DNA of 64,000 bases from Kudoa neothunni. Its lineage: Eukaryota; Cnidaria. The position numbers were made by a program, and so were the translations under genes. This document shows, piece by piece, positions 13,009 through 25,938 of the stretch. Each line of letters begins with the position of its first letter. Positions within the stretch are counted from its first letter, which is position 1. The notes under the pieces are model-generated. The model saw only the letters and a program-made list of their open reading frames with translations. It was not told where the DNA came from and ran no database searches. The stretch covers positions 10,850,001-10,914,000 of the forward strand of contig OZ199840.1 in assembly GCA_964304625.1 (NCBI GenBank), given 5' to 3'.

Positions 13009-14300
13009 CCTTACAAGCGTTTTTGGGATCCAAATGGACCTCAGGTCCACTATCACCATAATTCACTGCTCACTGAAAATGTTAAATTTACTGGATCCAA
13101 CCATTATTCTTTTAAAAGTTTCTATATATTCATAATTTGGTTTTGAAATTAAGAATTTTTTGTTTTCTAGGATTTTATATCAAATACTTACACCAATCAG
13201 TTAATTTTGGGGTCGTTCTCGACCCACGTTTTTATTTCACAAAACATTTATAAAATTATAAAAAAATAAAATACTTTACTCTCGAAAGGTTACACCCGTT
13301 AAATATTGAGAAAAATCAAAATTTTTGTTTCCGGCATTGAACGAGCGATTCCGATTGCTGTCGGCCGCTAGAAATATAAGAGTTATATGATGGTTTTCTA
13401 ACAAGGTATAGTTCTGATTGTAGTGAAATTGAAGATATTATTGAATAATGTTTCTCTTCATCAATATGTGATAGTTCAGATGTTAATGGAGGCACCGACA
13501 AGTATAGTATAGGGCAAAATCATTATGTTACGGTCTTCAGTTGCTCCTTCAAATACAAAAATCAAGAAAAAAAACAACTTAAACAAATCTTCAGGTCTGA
13601 CTGAATTTGTAACATCCCGAATTTACAATTTACAAAACAGTTTTTCTATTTTTTTAATGATGAGTTTTTCAATGCTGTAATTATTCAAACTAATAAAGTG
13701 GGACCTTCATTACGGAATTAAATGATAAAATCTGAATATAGTGCAATCTAGAGTGTACATGGGAATTCTTGTGTAATAATAGCCTATCTTTAAATCCAAA
13801 ATGAAGTCTCTTAAGCAATTATGGAGCTTGAATAAAGGATATCATGTACTTCTTAGAATCATGCTGCTTTATAGATTCATCCAAATAAACAGAAATGTAC
13901 ACATGATATTTTCGTTTATCTTGGAAGAAATAATGGCCAGATTACCAAATATGTTGGTGAAAAGGTTCTTTTAGATCTCTCGTCGCACTTCAAAAGTTAG
14001 TAGAAACATTTTTTGTGATAATTTTTCCACTTCGATTCCGTTGACAAACAAACTTCTTAACCTAGGTTTAACCTTTTTGGAGACAATCCAACATAATAAA
14101 CGGGATATCTCATTAATTCTTAAAATCAAGTTATCGTCGATTATAACAAAACTAAGGTTGTGTGGATACGGTAGATAGTATTCCGTCCACGATAAAAAAG
14201 TTGTACTTTATGCGCTCGACTCTCTGATACAAAAATAAAGAGCAAAAGTTATAACTGCTCCGAACATTCGAGAATTATTTGTTAGGCACGGAAACAAAGA
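13009..14300 (+). mobile_element. Decayed piggyBac element
   Basis: A TTAA at 13005-13008 is followed by CCTTACAAGCG and then a GGATCC..GGACCTC near-palindrome about 20 bp in, the layout of the other piggyBac ends here. Downstream plus-strand translation shows the piggyBac block FCDNFSTSIPLTNKLLN (family form CDN.FTS..L...L), then QHNKRDIS (family R.N.R.IP). Stops and frame breaks occur throughout, so it is dead. The right end was not found; 14300 is simply where recognisable coding sequence stops. Confidence 0.55.
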
Positions 14301-16002
14301 ATGACCAACAAAATTTATTTGGTTGCATATTATATTTTTAATTATTAATCCATATTTTATTAATATCAATTAGTTAATATTGTATTTTATAACATTTCAA
14401 AAAATGTTATTAAAAATTATAAGAATCGGTAAAATCTGAATCATGTCGTTGCCGGTGAACATATTTATTTTCAGATATTATTAGAATTTTGGCGAATTCG
14501 ACCATCCTTTTAGTATCTATATGATCTGGTGAAAAGATCATAAGATAGATTAAAATATAATTTCATCAATATTTAGTCATGTAAAATTGATAAATATCTA
14601 TTCGGTGGACATAGGTTATCATCGCCGTTCAAGTAAATTATGATTATTTCGTTCTCGCTCCGGTAAAAAATTTTTTTAAAGAAAGTAATGATATTTCATA
14701 ATATTTTAGATCAAAATAAGAAATAAAAATCTGATGTCCTCCTATACCCTAAAATTGCTTTTTGTATAGTCGTTGTTGGCATGCTTGGAGAATTGAATAC
14801 TTCTGGATGCGCCGAATATATAAAAAATATTCATTAACAAAAGATATAGTCCAAAACAAAAATTCCATAATTTAAATTTCTTTATATTTTTTAAGGAACT
14901 TAAAGTATCTTTTATAAAAAATTTAATCGAGCGAGCCTGGATTAATTTTCACCTCGAGTTGGTTAAAAAATATCATTTTCGTGAAATTTTAAAAATTAAA
15001 TTAAAATTTTTTTATATTTTAATGTAATAACAATAACTCTGAACATTCATTGATACTATAATAAATCTCTCCTAAGTCTCCTAAGTACGTGCTCTTGCAT
15101 GCTAATTCAATGTATACGACGTATAACATTGGTCCCCAAATTAAATCAGTATTTAACTGTGAGTTTTTACACATAAAAGACATACATTCAAAAATTAGCT
15201 CTTGTTTCCTTTTCGATGCCTTCGTTACGTTCCATAGACAGGAATGGTGCAAATATTTGACTTAGTTTAAATATTAATACCAAATTTGAAATTTTTAGGT
15301 TGTATTATTGAAGGATAAACATAAAAATGTTACTTGAACAATTATTTTGTTATATAGAGATTCAACAGTTAGAGTTGAAAATTCTTAGAAATATTCTTTA
15401 ATAAGAAAAACGTCATTTAATATTATTGAACATACGTAATTATATTTTGAGTTCGCATTGTAAACATGTTTTAATACTGGCCAACCATTAAAAATAAAAA
15501 TAAAATTTCTATTGGTATTTTTAATTTAATAATTAGATATCAATATTCAACCATTATAGAAATCATACGGATATTCAGTTCTGGAAACAATCACGTATAT
15601 AAAATTTAGTTTATGTCCACTAAAAAATATATGTTCTAATAAAGTATGATTCTACATATAACGTCATTACTTATACATCAATTGGATTCTAATCGTAAAA
15701 GGTGAAGGGCGTATAACCTGCTTAGAATGTATCTGTGACCTTGAGCGGATGCACTTTAGAAGAATTAGATATAAAATAAAATACTTCATTAATAAAATTA
15801 TTACCGGTTCAAATCAATACCAAAATTGTAAGTAGATTTTATTTATTGATACATGTGATTTATTTTATAAACTTAGGATAACTGACTAAATTTGGATTTA
15901 TTTCAAATAATTTTCTTAAATGGATAATCATTAAAATAAAATTGATGATTATATACATAATTTATTTAAACGTAAGTATTTACCTTTAAATCGTATAAGA
16001 AG
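14301..16002. other. Spacer upstream of paralogue 3
   Basis: AT-rich. A 77-codon minus-strand frame near 15019-15252 has no recognisable features. Nothing else is visible. Confidence 0.4.
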
Positions 16003-18386
16003 GTGACACGCAATTACAGTGTTTGGAGCCTTGTGTTTTTATTTGTTGATTCTACTAAATATTCCTTCAAAAGCATCCCATAAAACTTCTAGTGTAACTT
16101 TATTTTGTTATACTAACTTGATCGATTTTTAGAGACATTATCTAGTATTGGTGCTATCATTTTCTGACAAGGATTTTTACAAGGTTGAGGTAGACTATAA
16201 CCAATAAGACGAAGTACATGACCAAAGGTGGAGATAGTAATAATTAATTACAATTGTTTGTATTATTATATACTATGCATAAGTTCCGTATAAGATATTT
16301 GGTTGGAAAAATTCCAGTAGAATTATTGGCGAGTTAAAAAACGCATTTGAAAACGAATATAAAAACTTAAATGTTCAGTCGAATGCTTCAGTGAAGTTGA
16401 TTGTTGTAACAACTGACGAATATCGAATATTATCGTAAAGATTATATAATTAAATAAATAACTGAAATCGGTAACTATAGAAAAATAAATACCACCGAAA
16501 ATAATAAAACAAATAATTACATCGAGCAAGCAGTAAAATTAGCGAATAATTTCCCCCGAGATATTATATATTACCATCTAACCCCGTCGGATGAAGCATT
16601 CTTAAATTTATATTCTAAAAATGCGGTAATTTAAATTTTCGTTTAAAATTTTTATGATTTAAACTTTCAGAAAAATCAAAAATCAATATATTTTTTTATG
16701 AAGGAGTATAGTATTTATTTGGGTTACACATCAACATCCAATAAATCGAAAAACTATATGTCGAAATTCGCTCTAAATAATAATATAAATAATACGGTTT
16801 CTTTTACCTTTGATTGTTATGGATATGAGACAATGGAAATTCTTACCAATAATCATTTACTTTATGTACGTGACAATACTCCTGTATCAATGGTGTTACT
16901 GTTATATAGGAATGGTGTTCCAACACTGAGAGAAACAGTTACTATATTGTAAACCCATGCTATCCAAATAATTATAAGACAAAAATAAATTTATTTAAAT
17001 CGAAAAGTTATGAATTATGTGGCCATAAATATTACTCCGATGCAAATAAATGCGAGGGTCTTATAATAGGAAGATACAATGAAACAAAGTGTTATGATTT
17101 ATTGGAGAATATAACAAATACCAACCATATACATAACAACTATACATATGAATCGCCCTTGAATTTAAATTCTTCATTGATGAGTATCTTATATGATGGA
17201 GAAAATGTATTCAATTATATTTAATACAATAAACATAGTCATTCGTTTCTAATCTGTTGATATATTATGTAAAATCATTTTGGTAAATAATTAATTTAAT
17301 AAATTTTTATGTTTAACTGATCATATAAACAAGATAAATAATCTAACTATGAAAAATAAATTAATAATTAAACAATTCCAAATGATATTTATGAGACTAA
17401 ACTATAAACACTCGTATTCTATCTTCTTTATTATAACGATTGAAATATAGATCAAAGAATATGTAAGATTTGTTGGTTCCCCGTGGGATTATGATACTAG
17501 AAACATCATTGATGGTAAAAATAATCGTTATTGCGAGGGATCAAATAATAAAAAAGACAATGTAAGTATATTTATACAGTATATCTGTATTTAAAAATCT
17601 AATAAAAAGGCAAAGAATTGTTATCGAGCTTCATATATAAGATTCATCTTGAAAAAAATGAACCTTACTAAAAGAATATGGTTAAAACATGTATTCAAAT
17701 TCATAATAAATGATCAATATGTCAAATAAATTAAGGATGATATATATAATATGATAAAGAATATTATGTGATTTTCCAACAGTTTTGAAAGGATTGAGGA
17801 ATTAGGTATATTTTTATTTTTTTCATTGATGAAACCCCGATAATATACAATATTGTACAGTGATAAGTAACAATACAACTAAAATAACTATCTCAACAAG
17901 CTCCAAACACACATATCCGCACAAAACTGAAGAAACTATAAAAGATAAAAACAAAACTATTCAGCTTCCATCTTCTGATACTTTCAAGGAAGTTTCGCCC
18001 TCATCAATCAACCCATCCGCTAACAACTCTTCTACTTCTAACAGTGATAACTTCACCGCAGATACTTCGATTGTCATCGATGATTCATCAACTGTATTTA
18101 ATTCTTCTGAAAATATAATTTCAAAGAAAAATACCAGGAATGATGATAACGGTGGTTACTTATTGATTTAACAATGTTATCATTAGTATCAAATAGGGGT
18201 GCCGTCAACAAAAATTGTAGAAAATATACAAAAACCAGCACGTAACAAACTACGAAATAAAAAAAGAATAAATTTATAGTTGGAATGATTTTTTGTTTAA
18301 TATGTTTGACAATATGTGCATTAGTAACTGGTATCATTGTGTCCAAATGTCCCGTGTCAAGACAATCAAAAGATTACGTGTTATGA
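16003..18386 (+). pseudogene. Tandem type I membrane glycoprotein, paralogue 3 (decayed)
   Basis: Homologous exon by exon to paralogue 2: signal-peptide-like 16003-16093, then about 16130-16235, 16285-16434, 16481-16625, 16671-16865, 16910-17206, 17451-17561, 17616-17690, 17861-18151 and 18221-18386. The 145 and 195 nt exons have exactly the lengths in paralogue 2. Key motifs persist: KNAFENEY, FDCYGYETMEILTNN, NPCYPNNY, YELCGHKYY, and a C-terminal RQSKDYVL. Three faults suggest a dead copy. Both codons aligned with the ATGs of the paralogue 2 signal peptide read GTG. An in-frame TAA interrupts the second exon. The frame shifts just before the TM helix (VGMIFCLICLTICALVTGI). The middle exons are clean, so decay may be recent, or an alternative upstream start and a soluble form cannot be excluded. 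Confidence 0.6.
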
Positions 18387-19232
18387 AAGCTTCTCTTTAA
18401 CTAATAATTATAATATTGCCTATCTTATTTGTTATTAATATTACATAATTTATTGTATTCTTAAATAGAGCGCATTTGATTGATTTTTGCTAATGATTAT
18501 TAACTGTAGTGATTACATGAATAAAATTACATAAATTTTTGATATTGCGGAATTATCAGCTTCAGAGAAATTATAAAAATTTAAAAAGGAGATGAAACCA
18601 AATTGATGAGATGTTGAATAGTCCTCGCTTTTCCTTGGATGACTATTTTTTACAATTCATGTAAATAATTTGACCAAAAATATGGAGATTTATTATAAAA
18701 TGACAACATTAATTATTTTAATATTCTCCTGAGTATTTGACTTAATAAACTATTACTTTTTCAAACAGTTATTTGGGATGAGATAATATAATTTATGTGA
18801 ATTTATTTTATTTCCAATTGATAGACTAAATAAATCTACAGTAATGCAGGGATAATACGCATTTTTCTAAGACAAAACATTTAGATGCGTAGTACCCCTG
18901 CAGTACGCAATATCCATGCTTCTTCGCGCATTATGCCAGATAGACCTTCGTGACACCGGCACCAAGTCGCATTTTGTAGTTAACAATTACATTTTCTTTC
19001 CTATAGTGATGGCAAATTGTAGACATTTAGAAAAAGTTTAATATTAAACACAAAACAACAAACAAAATAAATAAACTATAATAAACCAAAAATATATTTT
19101 TTTTTAAATAGCCTATTTTTTAGAAATCTTTTGTGAATCATGCCTTATTTTACAAACGTGGAGGTTTAATTTCGCTGAATTTTCTAGTATAGATTGGACA
19201 TGAGCAAAAATATCTTTTCTCAATTAATTTAA
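18387..19232. other. Spacer containing a GCAGGG hairpin
   Basis: AT-rich downstream flank of paralogue 3. The only structure I see is the short inverted repeat at 18846-18901, listed separately. Confidence 0.4.
18846..18901. repeat. 56 bp inverted repeat: two element ends back to back
   Basis: GCAGGGATAATACGCATTTT on the left faces ATGCGTAGTACCCCTGC on the right, with about 17 bp between the arms. The same terminal sequence bounds the 3.8 kb element at 21019-24797. This looks like a relic in which almost all of the interior is gone, or a minimal palindromic MITE. Confidence 0.5.
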
Positions 19233-20000
19233 CCTTCCGAGTGCCTTTGGAGTCTATTAGACCTCAAGCCATATTAAAACTTAGTTTTTTACCCTTCTAA
19301 TTAACCAAGTTTTCTAAAACTCTTTTTATTCTTAGAAAATTTCTTTACTGTATGTCTGTCAAAGAAGTTTTGAATTATTATTTTATGTATAATATTATAA
19401 TAAGTTGGAATTTATAATATTAGCAAAATCTATAGACGAGAAAAAGAGAAAAATGTAATATACTTCTCAGCGAGTTCATACGAGCCGCGTTTATTACGGA
19501 AATTTGGCCTCATGGAAGTCTTTAACGAAATATATTCTGCCGATTATAATTCCGTCTTCAGTGAAATCATTGATACCTCTGATTTTATTGATTTTACCAC
19601 TAATTAATCCGAATATGATGACAATTACCTTATCTGGGTTGAAGAAGCTTTAAAAAAACTCCAAACCACTAAAAGAAAGCTTTTTAAGGAAGGCCTTTGA
19701 TCTTAATAATGTTGGAACTCTTATTAGATTTCATATAACGGATTTTTGGCATATTTTTGGGTGGTAATTTTTACAGAAATGTTGCGTGTAATGCTATTAG
19801 GTTTGACTTTCATTATTATAATCATTGTTGTAAAGAGTTTTCAGTTATTGAAAATGGTTATTACCATGGTTAGAACACTTAAAGCTAATAAGAGGCCTGT
19901 TTCGCGTATAATGAAAAAAAGTAAAACAGGGGATTCATTTAACCCACTTTTTTTGAATGACATGAAAATTCTAGCCTCTTAAACCCATAAAATAATAAGG
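19233..20000 (+). mobile_element. Probable piggyBac relic
   Basis: A TTAA at 19229-19232 is followed by CCTTCCGAGTGCC and a GGAGTC-tatta-GACCTC near-palindrome about 20 bp in, matching the other piggyBac-like ends. Plus-strand frames downstream include an acidic stretch (MEVFNEIYSADYNSVFSE, near 19512) and a segment MVRTLKANKRPVSRIMKK near 19870. The latter resembles the piggyBac T.R.NR..P region. It is too broken to be functional. The right end was not identified. Confidence 0.4.
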
Positions 20001-21018
20001 ATTTGTTAATTTTAGCCAATTCAACAGCTTATATAAATATATTGAATGGTGAAAAATAGAAGCCAGGTAGCATCAATTATTATAACAAAATTAAATGAGC
20101 TATTGATACGATTTGTTGGATTTTCACCTCCACAAGTTTAAAAAGATATTCCAGACGCGGGATAGGGGTTATTTTTTATAATATCGACATAAATCTCTTA
20201 AACGCATTTTGCTTATACAAAATTATATTCAATGATGGAAAAATCAAAAGAGCTAAATTTTTGAAGAAACTCGCTAGAACGTTCCTTCGACAATTTCTTA
20301 GCTATAAATTAATATCTAAACCAAGAGCAGGATATCCAAATAGCACCAATGTTGTTCCAAAAAATCCCGTAAACAATTCGCTGTAAGCCCCAAAAACAGT
20401 GATCGTAAGACAATGCATATGTGTTGTATGTAAGAAATATTGCTGTGAAGAACATTCCGAATGTGCTTGTTTTAACAATACTTTAGACACAAATAAATGT
20501 ATGGATTACATTATAATTATCATATTTTTGCTGAATGAGATTTCTGTTTTTACGTACGTAAGTAATAAATTGTTAATTAGAAGCAGAGCATCGATTTTAT
20601 TGTAGATCTGATAGAATTAATGATACTATCGTTCGCTTAAACTCACAGATAATAATAATAATAATAAATAGGGAAGGTCACAGAAAGAAAATTTTAACTT
20701 TTACATTGATATATGCGTTAAGTTGAACATTGGAGACCTTTTTAGTCCATTTTGTTGATAAATATTTGCTGTGCCGAAAAGTTTTAATCTAATTCATTTT
20801 ATACGAGATAATCTAAAAACATTATTTTAAATATTATTGAAAGTTCTTCTTAAATAATATTTCGTAAAAATTTAGTTTACAAGAATATATAGCCTTAAAC
20901 ATTGTTCTGACGATATCAGAAACCCTCGCCGCCCCATGTTTTTTGCGTGATGAAGTTTTAAAAATTATTTCAACTCATAATATTAAATAAAAAAGTGGGT
21001 CTAAGTGTATAAAGTTAT
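20001..21018. other. Spacer
   Basis: AT-rich sequence with a short (AAT)n run near 20650. No supported gene. Confidence 0.4.
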
Positions 21019-24000
21019 GCAGGGATACTACGCACTTTTTCTGGCTTTTTTATTTATTCCCACATCGCACTAATAGTAACTAAAATAGAGAGATGTGAAA
21101 AATTTCCGTAATAATTTTTTTACTGTTCACAGAGTATTTTTAAAATAATGAATGCATATTGAGACAGAATTAATTTTTCAACGAGAAATTTGTTATTTCT
21201 CTGGTTTTAAACAAAGTTTACTTTATTTTGCAAAACGAAACATTTAACTTTTTAATGTGTTCATTTTTAGACTAACTCTCGAAGCAAACTCATGGAACTG
21301 TTCTCGACCGACAGTTATAGGAGTGTTGCCTTACGTGTCGTTCTTTAATCCATTGGCAAATTTATTTTCCTATTATATTGTACTCTCTGGACAGCTTTAT
21401 ATTTCTCGTTCTCGGAAGTTCAATCCATTCATTCTTTTATCGAGTAGTTTGAATTTTTTTACAAGAGTTTTGTGATAAAATATTAAATCATTAGAAATAA
21501 AGTCTGAAAATATTTTCTATTTTGTTTATACAATTGTATTCAATCTGGTGTCTTATGTAAGGCCGGAGTACCTAACGATGTTCGCATTAGAGCCATTTTT
21601 AGTTCCTAATTTTTCCAGTTATTTAATAATCTACACGTTTTCTTAAAGTAAGCGATAATTTTTCCTATTTTCCTACTGAGTACTCCAAATTTCAGCAATC
21701 GTCGATACCAATACCATGTTCTAAGCAGGCTCAAATGTTAAATTTCAATTGTTTTACACGTTTGTTGTATTCTAATGAGACTACTCCCAAATTTTTAGTT
21801 ATTCAAAAAAAAATTTTAATTCTCTAAAATTTACTGATTTTATTTAATAAGGGAACCTAACTGATTGTAGTAATGGTAAAGTACGCGGCACCTAAAAAGC
21901 GTCCTCATGTGCATTTTTTCGCATTTCCTTTTTTACGATTCTTGATAATAAAATAAAATACTTTGTGAATTTTTGAATATAATAATTAATGAAGTAAGAT
22001 TTTTTTTAGTTTATAAATTTTTTTATTAAGATTTCGGCTAGAAATTAAGAAAATCTTCAGTTTTTATTCTTAAAATCCAGGAACTTAATTTAAAAAAATG
22101 GTTATATTAATTTTATTAACTTGAAGTAAGTGTAACACATTGAAAAAAAATTTAAAACCGATATTTTGATTGTTTTATAAGTTTTTTTACATGCCAAAAT
22201 TTCCTAACAATAAATTCGACAAAATATACTAATTGTGAATATTTCATGGTGTAAACACAGCACGTTAACTAAGGTTATTATTTTTTATTGGTACATATAT
22301 AATTCATTAAAACGAATAATTTCAAAGAAATAACAATTTTTTTGTTTTAGTATACCTACATTTTTACGTTTATCGAATGCTATACTAAACAAACATGTAA
22401 GAATTCCTCCTAAAAGATGATACTTCCAATAATCTGCCTTAATTTATTTCTCCAATGAAATTAAATGTTGATTAACTGACGAAAAAAATCATCAGCTCCA
22501 AGAAATTTAAGAAATATTTTAAAATTTTTTCCTCACCCTTCAACTATTCGTTCTTAAAACCTATAAAAAATTATATAATTAAATTTTATATTGTAAAATT
22601 TGTGTTTATATGGTAAATAATATGAAATTGAATCAATTTATGAATGATTATCAAAACAAATTAGGTAACAATTCAATGTTTGTTGAAAAAAGATGGAGAT
22701 TAAACATGTACCCGACTGCGGTCGGATGAAAAATTCTCAAAATTTTGAAGTTATTATTTTATTTTATTATCAAGAATCGTGAAAAAGAAAATGCGAAAAA
22801 TGCGCATGAGGACGCTTTTTAGGTGCCGCATACTTTATCTGATATTTTATTGACAGACCTAATGAATATTGCAAACCTAATATTTTTTAGTACTATTCAA
22901 TATTCAATGGTGAAATGTGTAAAAATTTATAAAAATGTAAGAATAATTTTAAAGAGCCAATTTAAAGATATGTTGATACATTTTAATGTAATTTGACACA
23001 TTATTCTTCATTATATACTGGTTTTAAAAAACGAAATTTTATTGGTATCGGAGCAACTCTAGTACTAACCATACCAATGTAATCAAACAATAGATTTCAG
23101 ATGCGCAACAAGCATGCACTCCTATTTTTCCAAACGAAAAAATGATTTCATAATTTTCTTTATTGATGTATTTTACTCTTATCTCACGATTTATACAAAT
23201 AGTTAATTCGTATATTTTGAATTTTCGACACTATTTCTAAAGTGTACAATAACGATGCTACGTAATCACTCCGCGTTACTGTAATCAATTTTGAAGCGTT
23301 CGGAAGGTTAGTAGCTTAATGACTTCAGTAATGGATTAAATATTGCTAGTTTTTTCATAATTTCCATCAGTAAACGATTCATATATTGCGTCGATCTCAA
23401 TATTTAAGTAAATACATTTTTCTTCTGTGCCTCTGATTGAAGAAATTTCTTCAATAACACGATCTTTAGCAAGATTTTATGAGGAGTTAATTCTAGTCTA
23501 CAGTTAATAAAAAAATTTAAATTTTTTCTTCGCTTCTTATTGTCCTCATTTTTTCATCATGTACATATCTTCAAGTAAATCTGGAGGATCATTACTTAAA
23601 TTGTTATCAGAAACAGTAGTGGAATTAACCGAAACTTTATTTATAAAATAATTCTCTAACCAATTTTTTGTAAATACGTTCAAAATTGTTAATAATTCCT
23701 TGATCTAATAGTTACAATACGTTGGTTGTTTTTAGTAAAGGGAAACAGGGTTGAATGTTTGAAAAATTTAATATCGGAGAGCTGGGGAACTTTTAATAAA
23801 TAATACGATTCTATTCTTACATTGAGAAAGTTCGAGCTTTTATTGCGTTAGATATTTTGAAAAAATAAAATCTTCATGTTAAAATTATGCGGAAATGGGG
23901 GTCTTTTATTTTACGAAAGCAACAAGATTTTCTTGATTACGAATTATTAATGAGGGTCTAGTATCTAGTAGCATCGAACAAATAGAAGCAATTTTTACCC

Positions 24001-24797
24001 CCCCCCCTTCGATTTATTAGAACCGCGTAAGTTTTCCTCTATTTTAAATACATAATCGTGCATTATATATCTCATAGAAATGTAAATTTAAATGATATTT
24101 TACCGTCTCTTTACTAATAAAATATTCCAGTTTTATTCAAATCAAAAGTATCTGCTGGGTTATAATTTTCGATCCACCTTAACGGTTGGTCTTTCCAAGA
24201 AGAAAATAGTTTCCTCTTAAATTCAACTATGAAACTTTTATTCTCAATCCAAATCTTGAAGAAAATCCTCGAAACCAATCTCTATCAATATTAATAATTG
24301 TTTTTTAACTTTTTGTAAATAATCGCGGGCCTTTTTAATTATATCATTAGCTCGATCCACTCTTTAACCTTAGAATCTAAAATGTTCAAATTACCCTTTC
24401 TTAAAGATCTCCGGAAGTGACTATCTTTCAGAATATTGTTCTTTTTTAATAGTATACTGTTTAAGGAAGATATCGATTTAATTCAAATTTCTCATCAGTT
24501 TTAGTCCTAGAATAACTGATTTTATTTCATCAAATTAATTTATGATAACTTCATCATCTAAAGATCGATACTTCCTTAGATTTCTTAACAGCGTATTGAC
24601 CATGTCATTGGATTTAAGTGAGGGATCTTTAGTGAGCAGTAAGCTTGCAGCCAAATTTTCTCTGGTTGTGGATCATATTTTTAATTATAATTATGCATAA
24701 TCAAACACTTTTAAGTTTAATATACTATAAATAACAATACTGCGTATTTTTACTAAGAAACTTTGCCATAATATCATAAAATGTGTAGTAACCCTGC
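21019..24797. mobile_element. 3.8 kb element with GCAGGG...CCCTGC inverted ends, unclassified
   Basis: The left end GCAGGGATACTACGCACTTT and the right end, read on the minus strand as GCAGGGTTACTACACATTTT, form an imperfect inverted pair of about 22 bp. The same end occurs at 18846. I could not settle the target duplication. The interior has decayed minus-strand coding-like stretches around 24100-24700 (for example KKARDYLQKVKKQ, EETIFFLERPTVKVD), which I cannot assign to a family. A separate 957 bp MITE is nested inside. CAGGG-type ends occur in some hAT and other cut-and-paste families; the assignment is open. Confidence 0.4.
21879..22835. mobile_element. 957 bp non-autonomous TA-flanked transposon with about 85 bp TIRs
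   Basis: The left arm starts AAGTACGCGGCACCTAAAAA and the right arm ends with its near-perfect complement (TTTTTAGGTGCCGCATACTT). The arms match for about 85 bp, out to GATTCTTGATAATAAAATAA. Both ends abut TA, the target of the Tc1/mariner superfamily. No transposase is inside, so it would depend on a partner. It is nested in the 21019-24797 element and therefore younger. A related copy lies at 40040-41165. Confidence 0.65.
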
Positions 24798-25155
24798 TAT
24801 GCAATAAGACTTATTCGTTGATATTCATATAGCCCCGCCTAAAAATTTTAGAGTGTTTCCTTAGTTCAGTAATATTTTATGATTAATAATAAACCAAACT
24901 TACTTTTATTAAATACTCATGCACCATTTCAATTATTGCGTACATTTATTTTTAGCTAGATAACATTAGAATTACATAAAAAACTTCGATCGTATTAAAA
25001 CACAAAATTAGATGATGTAGGAAAAACGACGAATTCAAATCTAAACATTAAAACAAATAATCAACTGTCGTAACCATTTCTTTGTGAATTTCCTAAGACT
25101 CTAAATTTATTATCTAAGAAAAGTAGAGACTAAGAATATACACCATAAACTAGAA

Positions 25156-25938
25156 TTATTCCTCTTCAAGGTGTAATTTTATTTTTTTAACAATTTGGTG
25201 GAATTCTTCCATGGCTCCAATTCCTAACATGATAAACAATTAATGTAACAATAACGATTACCATGTTCTCCGCATGCCAGATTCTTTATTATTGGTGGTA
25301 TGAATATGTAGTTCCACGAGAGCAAGGTTTCAATATTTTTTTGGGTGATAGGATGTTCCCACATAGTGGTATTCATAGCTGGGCAGCAGAATAATTTACG
25401 CTCAATAGGGAATGCTCTAATTGTTGTTGTCTAACAAAAAGGTACTCACATACTCATTCGTTAATTTCCTGCGATTACAACTAAATTATCCGCGATACCA
25501 CAGGCCATCTTTCCCAGCGTATTCGCATCCAATGGGACAACACAAATTATATCAGCCCACCTGGCTAGCTAGTAGTAGATAGGGTTACCATCATTTGTAG
25601 AATTCAATTATGATTGTTACTTCGATATGAAGAATCGGATCCTCAATTTTAGACCAGGCCTACGAACGAAACACAATTATCAATCTGTTAAATAATAACT
25701 TTAAAACCTCCCATTGTGATTTATCCGTGAAAAATTCAAAGAATAATTCCTCTGGAGGCAGAATTTTCAACGCACTTTCAGTTAGAATCACTTTTATTTC
25801 ACACTAAAAATCCAATAAGATCATTTAAATAATAATTAATACGTCCAATTGGATTTTTAATTCTTCATAAAGTAACGGAAGTTTAACTACAGCTACACTC
25901 CCACAACAACATAACAGAATATGCAACTTCTCCGTCAT
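25156..25938 (-). CDS. PPCDC: Phosphopantothenoylcysteine decarboxylase
   Basis: A flavoprotein that decarboxylates phosphopantothenoylcysteine to phosphopantetheine, third step from pantothenate to coenzyme A, in the cytosol. Six exons on the minus strand: 25843-25938, 25708-25803, 25621-25659, 25479-25568, 25262-25430 and 25156-25223, total 185 residues (human about 204). All phases agree; introns are 38-52 bp. Visible family marks are the flavin-binding CCCGSVAVVKLPLL (residues 10-23), DPILHIE with the catalytic His75, RWADIICVVPLDANTLGK (80-97), PAMNTTMWEHP (124-134) and the substrate-clamp ACGEHGIGAM (159-168) with Cys160. The start codon gives MTEKLHILLC, equivalent to the family FHVLVG strand, without the human N-terminal extension. 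It is intact and stands alone between transposon relics. Confidence 0.9.
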
